A DNA stretch of 7,131 nt, from contig DYPM01000097.1 in NCBI GenBank assembly GCA_020719895.1, forward strand, positions 1-7,131. The letters run 5' to 3'. The translations under genes were made by a program, and so were the position numbers. Below are positions 1-6,676 of the stretch, piece after piece. Position 1 is the first letter of the stretch. Each line of letters opens with the position of its first letter. Below the pieces are notes generated by a model. That model made no database searches, was not told the DNA's origin, and was given only the letters and a program-made list of their open reading frames with translations. Source of the stretch: Sulfurovum sp. (GTDB taxonomy: Bacteria > Campylobacterota > Campylobacteria > Campylobacterales > Sulfurovaceae).

Positions 1-5
1 ACTTT

Positions 6-114
6 AGGGCATCTCTAAAAACCCCATCTTGTCATTGCGGGCTTGACCCGCAATCTCGTATTTGGGGAATATGAGATACGAAATCAAGTTCGGTATGACG
101 GTTTTTAGAGATGC
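6..114. repeat. MITE-like palindromic repeat, copy A
   Basis: The ends are a perfect 15 bp inverted repeat: GCATCTCTAAAAACC at 9-23 and GGTTTTTAGAGATGC at 100-114. Inside, GTCAT (31-35) can pair with ATGAC (95-99). There is a perfect 8 bp hairpin, ATTGCGGG (34-41) with CCCGCAAT (47-54) over a 5-base loop, and a second stem TCGTAT (56-61) with ATACGA (76-81). The left end, AGGGCATCTCTAAAAAC at 6-22, recurs as an exact inverted copy at 1749-1765, so this is a repeat family and not a chance palindrome. No open frame for a transposase is present, so it would be non-autonomous. The CATTGCGGG..CCCGCAAT core resembles dispersed palindromes found in many bacterial genomes; that comparison is from memory. 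No clear target-site duplication is visible. Confidence 0.75.
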
Positions 115-125
115 TTACAATTGAG

Positions 126-227
126 ATCTCTGATTAAACATAAAGTTTATCAGAGCGACAAGTCGCGAGAGCCGTCTGCTGAAGACCTAATTTTTGGCTT
201 TGCCAAAAATTTGAGAATTAATCAGAT
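126..227. repeat. Hairpin-rich structured block downstream of the NlpC/P60 gene
   Basis: An outer inverted pair, TCTGATTAA (129-137) and TTAATCAGA (218-226), encloses several local hairpins. An alternative inner stem pairs CTCTGA plus TAAAC (128-139, one bulged T) with GTTTATCAGAG (145-155). GTCT (174-177) pairs with AGAC (183-186). AATTTTTGGC (189-198) pairs perfectly with GCCAAAAATT (202-211) over a 3-base loop. The outer and inner stems compete for the same left arm. It could be a second repeat family, or a folded 3' untranslated region of the minus-strand peptidase gene. I see no open frame and recognise no known RNA family. Confidence 0.5.
189..211 (-). terminator. Possible terminator hairpin of the NlpC/P60 gene
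   Basis: A perfect 10 bp stem (AATTTTTGGC with GCCAAAAATT) and a 3-base loop begins 23 bases after the TAA stop of the minus-strand peptidase gene. The stem is strong enough to act in termination, but on the minus strand no T run follows it (the next bases are AGGTC). The call therefore rests on position and stem only. It may instead be just part of the surrounding hairpin block. Confidence 0.35.
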
Positions 228-234
228 GGTTTCA

Positions 235-1554
235 TTAAAAATTCGTAATTGATTCTATCGTATGGATTAGCTTACTCTCTTCACGAACATCGCTTCGCTC
301 TTTTGCTGGTTCAGTAGTGCTGATGATAGTGCGAGCAGTGATAAGTTTTGTCATATCGTTTTTACGAACTCCCCAATAGGTGTGCATAATTACAGGCTCA
401 TTTCCAAAATGTCCCAAATAAAGCATCACATGTCCTTTTGTATAAAGAAGAGATCTAAAAGGTATCGCTTTGGCTATGATTGTTGCTTTTTTTTCTGCTT
501 TGTTTTTGGCGTTTAATACCAATTGCTCTGCGTCACGTGCTTGTTGTGCAGAGTTGCGTCCGACAAATATTCCAAATACACCTAAAAAATCACGCGTTGT
601 TGCTGAACAATCTCGACACTCATATCCGCCGCCCCAACCGTAAGGTTCATCATAAAACTCTTTGGCGATTTTGGCGATATTTTGTGGTATAAACCGCAGA
701 GGTTTTGACGCAATTATGCCGTGATGTGTTGTGTGAAAATATGCAATTTTCGCATATCCATCCGCACCTTTTGTAGCAAAAATATATCCTTGACGGCTAT
801 AAGGAAAAAGTGTATTAAGTTTGACTATCGAAAGACTTTTGGCATTTTTGTAAAGTCGCAAATTATCTTGAATAGTCACTCCGTAACTTCCTGTCCCAAA
901 CGCTTTTTTGAACTTTCTATCTACCAAAGCGATGTCATCTCTCTCTAACCATCCAGAAGCAAATCCAGTCTCTACATACGCCCATTTTTTGTCCAAAGAG
1001 TAGTGCGAAACAATCACGGGCGTATTGAGATAACAAGCAGAGTTTTGATTGTAATCAAAAGGAAATCCTTCGCCACTTTTTGATGGATCACGATAATACG
1101 CCATGCGTGTAGGAAAAATACGTAAATTGGTATGACGAATCGTAATGGCGTAAAGATTTTGTGTGCCTAATGCTTCAAGTGATGCGTTTTTTATCCATTG
1201 ATTATAGGTTTTGGGAGCAATAATCGCACCTTTTGCAGTATAGCTTGGTGTATCAAAAAATCGCACTTGCCACGTTAAATCTGCTTTTTTGATACTTGAT
1301 CGTGTCACTCTCCATGGACGAAAATAGTGACGGTTGTACTTATCATCATAGCGTCGTTGTTCTGTTTTGTCCATCGCTATGGTTTGTGTTACATAATAAA
1401 AAGGGTCTTGCGGAATGCGACTCATATCAGCAACATAGTACTTAGGCAGAGTGTCTATCTCGCTTGGTGTGCGTTCACTCGGCTCAAGTGTGTATTTGCC
1501 ATAAAGTGTAGTCACGCATATAACAAAAAAGAGGAGTTTTTTTAAATATCTCAA
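235..1554 (-). CDS. Exported SH3-domain NlpC/P60 (C40) cell-wall peptidase
   Basis: A 439-residue protein likely to cut peptide stems of peptidoglycan in the periplasm, as NlpC/P60 enzymes usually cleave between D-Glu and the diamino acid. Residues 1-19 form a signal peptide (MRYLKK, then a hydrophobic stretch ending LYG). C13 does not sit in a good lipobox, so soluble export is more likely than lipidation. Residues ~25-130 fit the N-terminal stabilising domain of this architecture. Two SH3-like modules follow (~134-212 and ~224-288), then the peptidase domain (~294-410). The catalytic nucleophile is C316 in DCS, preceded by YGWGGG (305-310). H375 (GHVMLYLG) and H391 (MHTYWG) are the likely other active-site residues. 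The start is TTG: no ATG or GTG precedes the signal peptide, and AAAGGA lies about 10 bases upstream. The gene stands alone between structured repeats. The exact cleavage site and any role in cell shape are inferred. Confidence 0.92.
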   Translation of the reverse strand: MRYLKKLLFFVICVTTLYGKYTLEPSERTPSEIDTLPKYYVADMSRIPQDPFYYVTQTIAMDKTEQRRYDDKYNRHYFRPWRVTRSSIKKADLTWQVRFFDTPSYTAKGAIIAPKTYNQWIKNASLEALGTQNLYAITIRHTNLRIFPTRMAYYRDPSKSGEGFPFDYNQNSACYLNTPVIVSHYSLDKKWAYVETGFASGWLERDDIALVDRKFKKAFGTGSYGVTIQDNLRLYKNAKSLSIVKLNTLFPYSRQGYIFATKGADGYAKIAYFHTTHHGIIASKPLRFIPQNIAKIAKEFYDEPYGWGGGYECRDCSATTRDFLGVFGIFVGRNSAQQARDAEQLVLNAKNKAEKKATIIAKAIPFRSLLYTKGHVMLYLGHFGNEPVIMHTYWGVRKNDMTKLITARTIISTTEPAKERSDVREESKLIHTIESITNF

Positions 1555-1599
1555 TTAAAGTTTTCCTTTAACACGAGACCGTGCATAATTCTGTGTCAC

Positions 1600-1615
1600 A
1601 TAGATTCTTATCTAT
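1600..1615. repeat. Short inverted repeat upstream of the NlpC/P60 gene
   Basis: ATAGAT (1600-1605) and ATCTAT (1610-1615) are separated by TCTT, 46-61 bases upstream of the TTG start. It could be an operator or a small leader hairpin, or chance in AT-rich DNA. I found no convincing -10 box for the peptidase gene in 1555-1652. The AT-rich run around 1631-1650 is the likeliest region for a promoter. Confidence 0.25.
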
Positions 1616-1652
1616 TGCAAGATCTCTTTTATTTTATTTATAGAATAAATTG

Positions 1653-1765
1653 AGGGAACTTTTAAAAACATAGATTGCTTCACTTCGTTCGCAATGACAA
1701 ATCTCGTCATTGCGAGGCTTTGTAAAAGCCGAAGCAATCCAAAATATAGTTTTTAGAGATGCCCT
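1653..1765. repeat. MITE-like palindromic repeat, copy B
   Basis: The right end, GTTTTTAGAGATGCCCT at 1749-1765, is the exact reverse complement of the left end of copy A (6-22), 17 of 17 bases. The left end at 1653-1669 is a decayed version of the same sequence, matching 13 of 17. Inside are three nested stems: GATTGCTTC (1673-1681) with GAAGCAATC (1731-1739), CGCAATGAC (1690-1698) with GTCATTGCG (1706-1714), and GGCTTT (1716-1721) with AAAGCC (1725-1730). The core differs from that of copy A although both contain a CATTGCG motif. No coding capacity is seen. Confidence 0.75.
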
Positions 1766-1815
1766 TGATTTATATTACAAAATTTATTCAAATATTTTGG
1801 TTAAATGATTTTATC

Positions 1816-1821
1816 TATACT
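1816..1821 (+). promoter_or_regulatory. Candidate -10 box for the MORN-repeat gene
   Basis: TATACT lies 39 bases upstream of the ATG at 1861, in an AT-rich stretch just past repeat copy B. No -35 hexamer is evident at normal spacing, which is common for sigma-70 promoters in Campylobacterota. Transcription would start near 1828, giving a leader of about 33 bases. Confidence 0.35.
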
Positions 1822-1860
1822 TCAAATTCCAAAATAAAAATCACCTCACAAGGAATACTA

Positions 1861-2457
1861 ATGCTTCCAAAGATTATTTTTGCTTTTACTGTTTTATTGA
1901 GTCTCTCTCTTTATGCCCAATCTATCAAGAGTTACTATGCAAACAATACAATTCAGTCAGATACAAACTACAAAGATGGTACACACACCAATACAACCAA
2001 CGGAATCAAAGACGGTATTCAAACTTTCTATCACCAAAATGGGCAAATCGCTTCAGTGACTCCTTATGTCGATGGTAAAAAAGAAGGAAGACACAAACGT
2101 TTTGACAGTGAAGGTCGTCTTATTGAGATTCGAGATTATCACAATGGCTTGCTTGATGGTCTTGTCATGCAACGCAATCCCGTTCTTGATTTTCCTACTC
2201 ATAAAGCGATGTATAAAGAAGGAGTGAGACACAGTAAAGAGCATTTTTTCTTTCCAGATGGCAACTTACGAAAGATAAGCTACTACATCAACGGCATCAA
2301 AGAGGCAAGCGAAATCAAATACTATCCAAACGGAAAAATGAAAAGTATGATCAACTATTTTCACGGTATTATCGATGGACCAGCACGCTATTTTGATACC
2401 AATGGAGATGAGGTTTTGAAAGTTGAATACAAAATGGGAAAAAAGATCAAGGGATAG
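1861..2457 (+). CDS. Exported MORN_2 / YwqK-type repeat protein
   Basis: A 198-residue protein. Residues 1-19 are a signal peptide (hydrophobic core FAFTVLLSLSLYA, likely cleavage before Q20), so it should act in the periplasm or outside the cell. The rest is built of 22-25-residue units of the type NG-x2-DG-x2-(Y/F)-x3-G, visible at about 47-70, 71-94, 119-143, 144-168 and 169-192, with a degenerate unit between. This is the MORN_2 pattern, often auto-annotated as YwqK family antitoxin. No toxin gene is adjacent and the protein is exported, so an antitoxin role is doubtful. The start at 1861 is chosen because AAGGA (1850-1854) lies 6 bases upstream and it opens directly into the signal peptide. 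The in-frame ATG at 1759 lies inside repeat copy B and would bury the signal peptide behind 34 residues. The gene ends 9 bp from the convergent cysQ. The function is unknown. Confidence 0.85.
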   Translation: MLPKIIFAFTVLLSLSLYAQSIKSYYANNTIQSDTNYKDGTHTNTTNGIKDGIQTFYHQNGQIASVTPYVDGKKEGRHKRFDSEGRLIEIRDYHNGLLDGLVMQRNPVLDFPTHKAMYKEGVRHSKEHFFFPDGNLRKISYYINGIKEASEIKYYPNGKMKSMINYFHGIIDGPARYFDTNGDEVLKVEYKMGKKIKG

Positions 2458-2466
2458 AGTCGCTTT

Positions 2467-3270
2467 TTAAAAAACTACAAAAAAGGGATTGAGAAGATTT
2501 GTTTTATTGTAAATCATCGGTTTGAGGTGCAATCGCATCGTTTCAAAATCGTTGCATTGTATATTTTCATCATAACGATAAACCATTTTTCCAGACTCTC
2601 TTGCCACGATATCAGCTGCGGCCGTATCCCACTCCATCGTTGGAGAGAGTCTTGGGTAAATATCAGCAGTTCCTTCAGCCACCATACAAAGTTTGAGTGA
2701 ACTTCCTTTGGAAATCAATTTTATCTCTTTGTCTGCAAGCTTCTCTATGAACATTTTTGTTTGTTCTGAAAAGTGAGATCTTGAAGTGACTACAGTGAGA
2801 AAATCTTTGGGTTTGTTATTGATTTTCAATGGAAGTTTTTGTCCATTTTTGTACGCTCCAAAACCTTTTTTGGCACTATACATCTCATCTGTTGTTGGAG
2901 CGTAAACCACTCCAATCACAGGTTTTTTATTGTGAATTAATGCGATATTGATGGTAAATTCACCATTTTTTTCGACAAACTCTTTGGTGCCATCGATAGG
3001 GTCAATACACCAATAGTACTCCCACTCTTTACGCAGTTGATACGCTATCGTCTCATTCTCTTCGGACATAATAGGAATGGAAGGAAACAGTGTTTGAAGC
3101 CTTTTGCAGATAATCTCATTGGCTTTGGTGTCGGCGATAGTAAGTGGCGTAAGATCTTCTTTGTAAGCTACCAAAAAATCATTTTGGTAGATCTTCATTA
3201 CTGCTTCACTCGCTTCGTAAGCAATAGCTTTAAGACTCTCTAAGTCTATTGTCTCAAAAAAATGCACCAT
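2467..3270 (-). CDS. cysQ: 3'(2'),5'-bisphosphate nucleotidase CysQ
   Basis: A 267-residue, probably cytoplasmic, Mg-dependent phosphatase of the inositol monophosphatase superfamily. CysQ removes the 3' phosphate from PAP, the by-product of PAPS-dependent sulfate reduction or sulfation, giving AMP. The metal-site motifs are complete: SEEN (69-72), DPIDGT (90-95) and WDTAAAD (214-220). The C-terminal YNKTNLLNP (254-262) is typical of the CysQ branch and argues against a plain inositol monophosphatase. Length is slightly above E. coli CysQ (246 residues). I chose the ATG at 3270, which shares one base with the carB TGA (TGATG). A GTG at 3273 would add one residue and a GTG at 3267 would remove one. 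No strong ribosome binding site precedes it, which suggests translational coupling to carB. Whether the cell makes PAPS cannot be told from this window. Confidence 0.9.
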   Translation of the reverse strand: MVHFFETIDLESLKAIAYEASEAVMKIYQNDFLVAYKEDLTPLTIADTKANEIICKRLQTLFPSIPIMSEENETIAYQLRKEWEYYWCIDPIDGTKEFVEKNGEFTINIALIHNKKPVIGVVYAPTTDEMYSAKKGFGAYKNGQKLPLKINNKPKDFLTVVTSRSHFSEQTKMFIEKLADKEIKLISKGSSLKLCMVAEGTADIYPRLSPTMEWDTAAADIVARESGKMVYRYDENIQCNDFETMRLHLKPMIYNKTNLLNPFFVVF

Positions 3271-6200
3271 CACACCAAATAGTCTTGAATCGCTTTAGGA
3301 ATCAACTGTCCATTATGTGCTTTGAGTTCTTGAATCGCCATCGCTGTTGCACGTGCTGCGGCTATTGTGGTGAAGTATGGAATATGATTGGAGAGTACCG
3401 ACTGGCGGATAATACGTGCGTCGTTTTTGCTTGAACGGTTGTCGCTTGTATTTATCACTAATGCGATCTCTTCATTACGAATCATATCGTCGATATTTGG
3501 TCGTCCTTCGCTAATCTTAAAGACTTTCGCAGAAGGAATGCCTGCTGTTTCTAATGCAGTCTGTGTTCCGTTGGTTGCGACTATTTTAAATCCAAGATCA
3601 TAAAACATCTTTCCAATCTCACCAGCAAATGGTTTGTCTATTTTTGTAAGCGAAATAAAAAGTGTACCGCTTAGTGGAATATTGTTTTTGCTTGCAAATT
3701 GACTCTTCGCAAACGACATTCCAAACGTATCACTAATTCCCATCACCTCTCCTGTTGATTTCATTTCAGGTCCCAATATCAGATCTGAACCAGGGAGTTT
3801 ATTGAATGGAAATACTGCCTCTTTGACTGCAATATGTCCTTTTAGATTAGGTTCCATGATTGTTTTATCAAAGTTCACTGTATGGAAAGTATCATAAAAC
3901 CGTAACGCTTCTTTGAGATCGCCCAACATCTTGACGCGTGTCGCTACTTTTGCCAACGGTACGCCTGTCGCTTTACTTACAAAAGGAACTGTTCTTGAGG
4001 CGCGCGGATTGACTTCGATAAGATACACTTCGCCTCTATGAATTGCAAATTGGATATTAAGCAGTCCAACGACACCCATATTGAGTGCAATTTTGGCGGT
4101 TTGTTGTTTGACCGCTTCTTGTATTTCATCAGAAATTCCCATAGGAGGCAACGAACACGCAGAGTCTCCAGAGTGGATTCCTGCCTCTTCGATATGCTCC
4201 ATAATCGCTCCGATATAGACCTCTTTGCCATCACATATCGCATCTACATCCAACTCTGTCGCACTGTCAAGAAACTTATCGATAAGTACAGGAGCATCGT
4301 GAGAGACGCTCACCGCTTCATCCATATAACGTCGCAAGTCGTTATCGGAGTAAACTGTTCGCATACCGCGTCCACCTAATACAAAACTCGGTCGTACCAA
4401 TACAGGATAACCGATACGATTTGCTATCTCAACTGCTTCTTCTTTGAGAAACGCTGTGCCATTTTGTGGTTGTTTGAGTCCAAGCGTATGAATAAAAGTC
4501 GAAAACTGTTCTCTATCTTCTGCCAAATCAATCACATCAGCAGGCGTTCCTGCGATTTTTGCTCCGATTGCAGTGAGTTTTTTGGCAAGTTTGAGTGGTG
4601 TTTGACCACCAAAATGTACGATGACACCATCTGGTTTTTCAAGCTCAATCACACTTCTTACATGTTCAAAATCAATAGGCTCAAAATAGAGTACATCTGA
4701 AGTATCATAATCTGTAGAGACTGTTTCGGGATTGCAGTTGTACATAATGGATTTGATTCCCATATCCTTAAGAGCAAATGCCGCATGTACACAACAGTAG
4801 TCAAACTCGATTCCTTGACCGATTCTATTTGGACCGCCACCGATGACCAATACTTTGCGTTCATCGTTATAGTGTGCGGTGCGTGGAGCATCAGAAGAGA
4901 GATCTGTGATATTGGTAGTGGAGTAGAGATAAGGAGTGAGAGCTTTAAACTCCGCAGCACAAGTGTCCACTTCGTTATACTCAAGCATTACGCCGAGTTT
5001 TTTGCGTACTATGTAGATATCATCTTCGGTAAACGAAAGTCCTTCTTTTTGGTTTATCACAGAAGCTATCATAGCATCAGAAAAACCGTCTGCTTTGAGT
5101 GATCTTAGTCGTTTTGCATCGTTCAAAAGTGTAGCATCTATTGATTTTTCAGCCACTGCTAACTCTTCAAATTGATAAAGAAACCATGGATCTATTTTGC
5201 TCAATTGATAAATCTCATCTACACTCATACCGCGTCTAAAGCCTTCAAATACATACCGCATACGATCAGCATTAGGGCGACGAATCTCTCGATGAAGTGT
5301 CTCTTCATCACACGCAATAGGATTAAATCCAATAAGTCCAGTCTCAAGCGAACAGAGAGCTTTCTGGAACGACTCTTTGAAAGTACGTCCAATTCCCATC
5401 GTCTCTCCCACTGATTTCATTGATGTGGTAAGTGTGTCATTGGCACACGGAAATTTTTCAAAAGTAAACCGTGGGAGTTTGGTCACAATATAATCAATCA
5501 CAGGCTCAAAACTCGCAGGTGTCCCTGTAATGTCATTGGTAATCTCATCAAGCGTAAATCCAACAGCAAGAAGCGTCGCGACTTTGGCTATCGGATATCC
5601 TGTCGCTTTGGAGGCTAATGCTGAAGAGCGACTCACGCGAGGATTCATCTCAATGACAATCATACGTCCTGTATCAGGATTGATAGCAAACTGCACATTA
5701 GATCCACCCGTATCCACGCCAACTTCACGCAAAATCTTAAATGACGCGTTACGCATATTTTGATACTCTTTGTCAGTCAATGTCAATGCTGGAGCAACAG
5801 TGATAGAGTCTCCTGTGTGTACGCCCATTGGATCAAAGTTTTCGATTGAACAAACGATAATGCAGTTATCTGCTTTGTCACGAATCACCTCCATCTCAAA
5901 CTCTTTCCATCCCAAAAGCGACTCTTCAATCAAGATTTCGTTGATTGGGCTTGCCTCCAATCCTCCTTTGACCACCTCTTTGTATTCGTCCATATTGTAC
6001 GCTACGCCCGAACCGCCTCCTGCGAGCGTATAAGAAGCACGAATAATTAAGGGAAAACCAATCTCTTTGGCGGCCTCCATCGCTTCATTCATATCGTAAG
6101 CGTATCGCGAGATAGGAAGATCCATACCGATTTTTAGCATCGCTTCTTTGAATACTTGTCTATCTTCACCTTTTTTGATAGCTTCTGGATTTGCTCCAAG

Positions 6201-6539
6201 AAATATCACATCTCCAAGCATCCCTTTTTCGTGCATACTCATCGCAACATTCAGTGCTGTTTGTCCTCCCATTGTGGGCAAAATCGCATCGACACTCTCA
6301 CTCTCAATAATTTTTGCAATCACCTCTTCAGTAATCGGCTCAATATAAGTGCGATGGGCAAATTCAGGATCAGTCATAATAGTTGCTGGATTGGAGTTGA
6401 TCAAAACCACTTTATAGCCAAGCTCTTTGAGCGTTTTGGCAGCTTGTGTACCAGAGTAGTCAAACTCACACGCTTGACCAATCACGATAGGTCCTGAACC
6501 TATCAACAAAATTGTATGAATATCACTACGTTTTGGCAT
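3270..6539 (-). CDS. carB: Carbamoyl-phosphate synthase large subunit CarB
   Basis: A 1089-residue cytoplasmic enzyme making carbamoyl phosphate from bicarbonate, ammonia (delivered by CarA from glutamine) and two ATP, for pyrimidine and arginine synthesis. Both synthetase halves are present. The first begins with LLIGSGPIVIGQACEFDYSG (11-30) and NSNPATIMTDP (48-58), with ATP-grasp motifs RASYTLAGGGSG (167-178) and IEMNPRVSRSSALASKATGYP (296-316). The second repeats these as VIGGGPNRIGQGIEFDY (565-581), NCNPETVSTDYD (601-612), RPSFVLGGRGM (716-726) and IEVNPRASRT (841-850). Between them lies the oligomerisation region (~400-550). The C-terminal MGS-like allosteric domain (~958-1089) carries VATNGTQTALETAG (987-1000) and NTSDNRSSKNDARIIRQS (1030-1047). 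Length is slightly above E. coli CarB (1073). The ATG at 6539 has AAGG 7 bases upstream. carA is not in the window; a separate carA is common in Campylobacterota. The gene is intact. Confidence 0.98.
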   Translation of the reverse strand: MPKRSDIHTILLIGSGPIVIGQACEFDYSGTQAAKTLKELGYKVVLINSNPATIMTDPEFAHRTYIEPITEEVIAKIIESESVDAILPTMGGQTALNVAMSMHEKGMLGDVIFLGANPEAIKKGEDRQVFKEAMLKIGMDLPISRYAYDMNEAMEAAKEIGFPLIIRASYTLAGGGSGVAYNMDEYKEVVKGGLEASPINEILIEESLLGWKEFEMEVIRDKADNCIIVCSIENFDPMGVHTGDSITVAPALTLTDKEYQNMRNASFKILREVGVDTGGSNVQFAINPDTGRMIVIEMNPRVSRSSALASKATGYPIAKVATLLAVGFTLDEITNDITGTPASFEPVIDYIVTKLPRFTFEKFPCANDTLTTSMKSVGETMGIGRTFKESFQKALCSLETGLIGFNPIACDEETLHREIRRPNADRMRYVFEGFRRGMSVDEIYQLSKIDPWFLYQFEELAVAEKSIDATLLNDAKRLRSLKADGFSDAMIASVINQKEGLSFTEDDIYIVRKKLGVMLEYNEVDTCAAEFKALTPYLYSTTNITDLSSDAPRTAHYNDERKVLVIGGGPNRIGQGIEFDYCCVHAAFALKDMGIKSIMYNCNPETVSTDYDTSDVLYFEPIDFEHVRSVIELEKPDGVIVHFGGQTPLKLAKKLTAIGAKIAGTPADVIDLAEDREQFSTFIHTLGLKQPQNGTAFLKEEAVEIANRIGYPVLVRPSFVLGGRGMRTVYSDNDLRRYMDEAVSVSHDAPVLIDKFLDSATELDVDAICDGKEVYIGAIMEHIEEAGIHSGDSACSLPPMGISDEIQEAVKQQTAKIALNMGVVGLLNIQFAIHRGEVYLIEVNPRASRTVPFVSKATGVPLAKVATRVKMLGDLKEALRFYDTFHTVNFDKTIMEPNLKGHIAVKEAVFPFNKLPGSDLILGPEMKSTGEVMGISDTFGMSFAKSQFASKNNIPLSGTLFISLTKIDKPFAGEIGKMFYDLGFKIVATNGTQTALETAGIPSAKVFKISEGRPNIDDMIRNEEIALVINTSDNRSSKNDARIIRQSVLSNHIPYFTTIAAARATAMAIQELKAHNGQLIPKAIQDYLV

Positions 6540-6557
6540 AAAAGAACCTTATGACAA

Positions 6558-6571
6558 GGGCTTTAAAGCCC
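6558..6571. promoter_or_regulatory. Perfect palindrome in the carB leader
   Basis: GGGCTTTAAAGCCC is a perfect 14 bp palindrome located 19-32 bases upstream of the carB ATG and just ahead of its AAGG ribosome binding site (6547-6550). If the promoter call is right it starts about 10 bases into the transcript and could fold as a 5 bp stem with a TTAA loop. On the plus strand it is followed by TATTTTTTA and so looks like a terminator, but there is no plus-strand gene upstream to terminate. It could be a repressor site, a leader hairpin, or a block to antisense transcription into the divergent spacer. Confidence 0.45.
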
Positions 6572-6587
6572 TATTTTTTAACCAAAA

Positions 6588-6596
6588 ATTATAGCA
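6588..6596 (-). promoter_or_regulatory. carB-cysQ promoter, extended -10
   Basis: On the minus strand the sequence reads TTTGCTATAATTTTT: a perfect TATAAT (6593-6588) with the upstream TG of an extended -10 element. The hexamer 17 bases further upstream (AGCCTC) does not resemble a -35 box, but T-rich DNA lies there, as expected for Campylobacterota sigma-70 promoters. Transcription would start near 6581, giving a leader of about 41 bases and a carB-cysQ transcript. Confidence 0.7.
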
Positions 6597-6648
6597 AATA
6601 TGGTAAAAAAGAGGCTTAATCAGAAAAATCGAACTGAAGTTTTGAGGA

Positions 6649-6676
6649 TTGAGAGGGGTTGCAGATTTGCTATACA
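6649..6676 (+). promoter_or_regulatory. Candidate promoter toward the lipoprotein gene
   Basis: TTGAGA (6649-6654) and TATACA (6671-6676) are separated by 16 bases, and the -10 is extended by TGC directly upstream (TTTGCTATACAAT). This would give a leader of about 240 bases for the lipoprotein gene, which is long, so a nearer promoter is possible. TATCAT at 6805-6810, with TTGATC at 6783-6788, is a weaker alternative. Confidence 0.4.

Noticed and set aside
6..227. CRISPR array
   Set aside because: The repeats are inverted and palindromic, not regularly spaced direct repeats with unique spacers, and no cas gene is present.
1592..1600. TGTGTCACA as a CRP/FNR-like site upstream of the peptidase gene
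   Set aside because: The half-sites are separated by only one base, whereas CRP/FNR sites need a spacer of about 4-6 bases.
1861..2457. Toxin-antitoxin module suggested by the YwqK-type repeats
   Set aside because: The protein is exported, and neighbours are metabolic or cell-wall genes with no candidate toxin.
2458..2466. Bidirectional terminator between the convergent MORN gene and cysQ
   Set aside because: The 9 bp gap and flanking bases show short A and T runs but no stem that would make a stable hairpin.
3977..4379. Open frames of 88 and 113 codons inside carB on both strands
   Set aside because: They overlap highly conserved ATP-grasp coding sequence in other frames, with no ribosome binding sites and no recognisable protein features.
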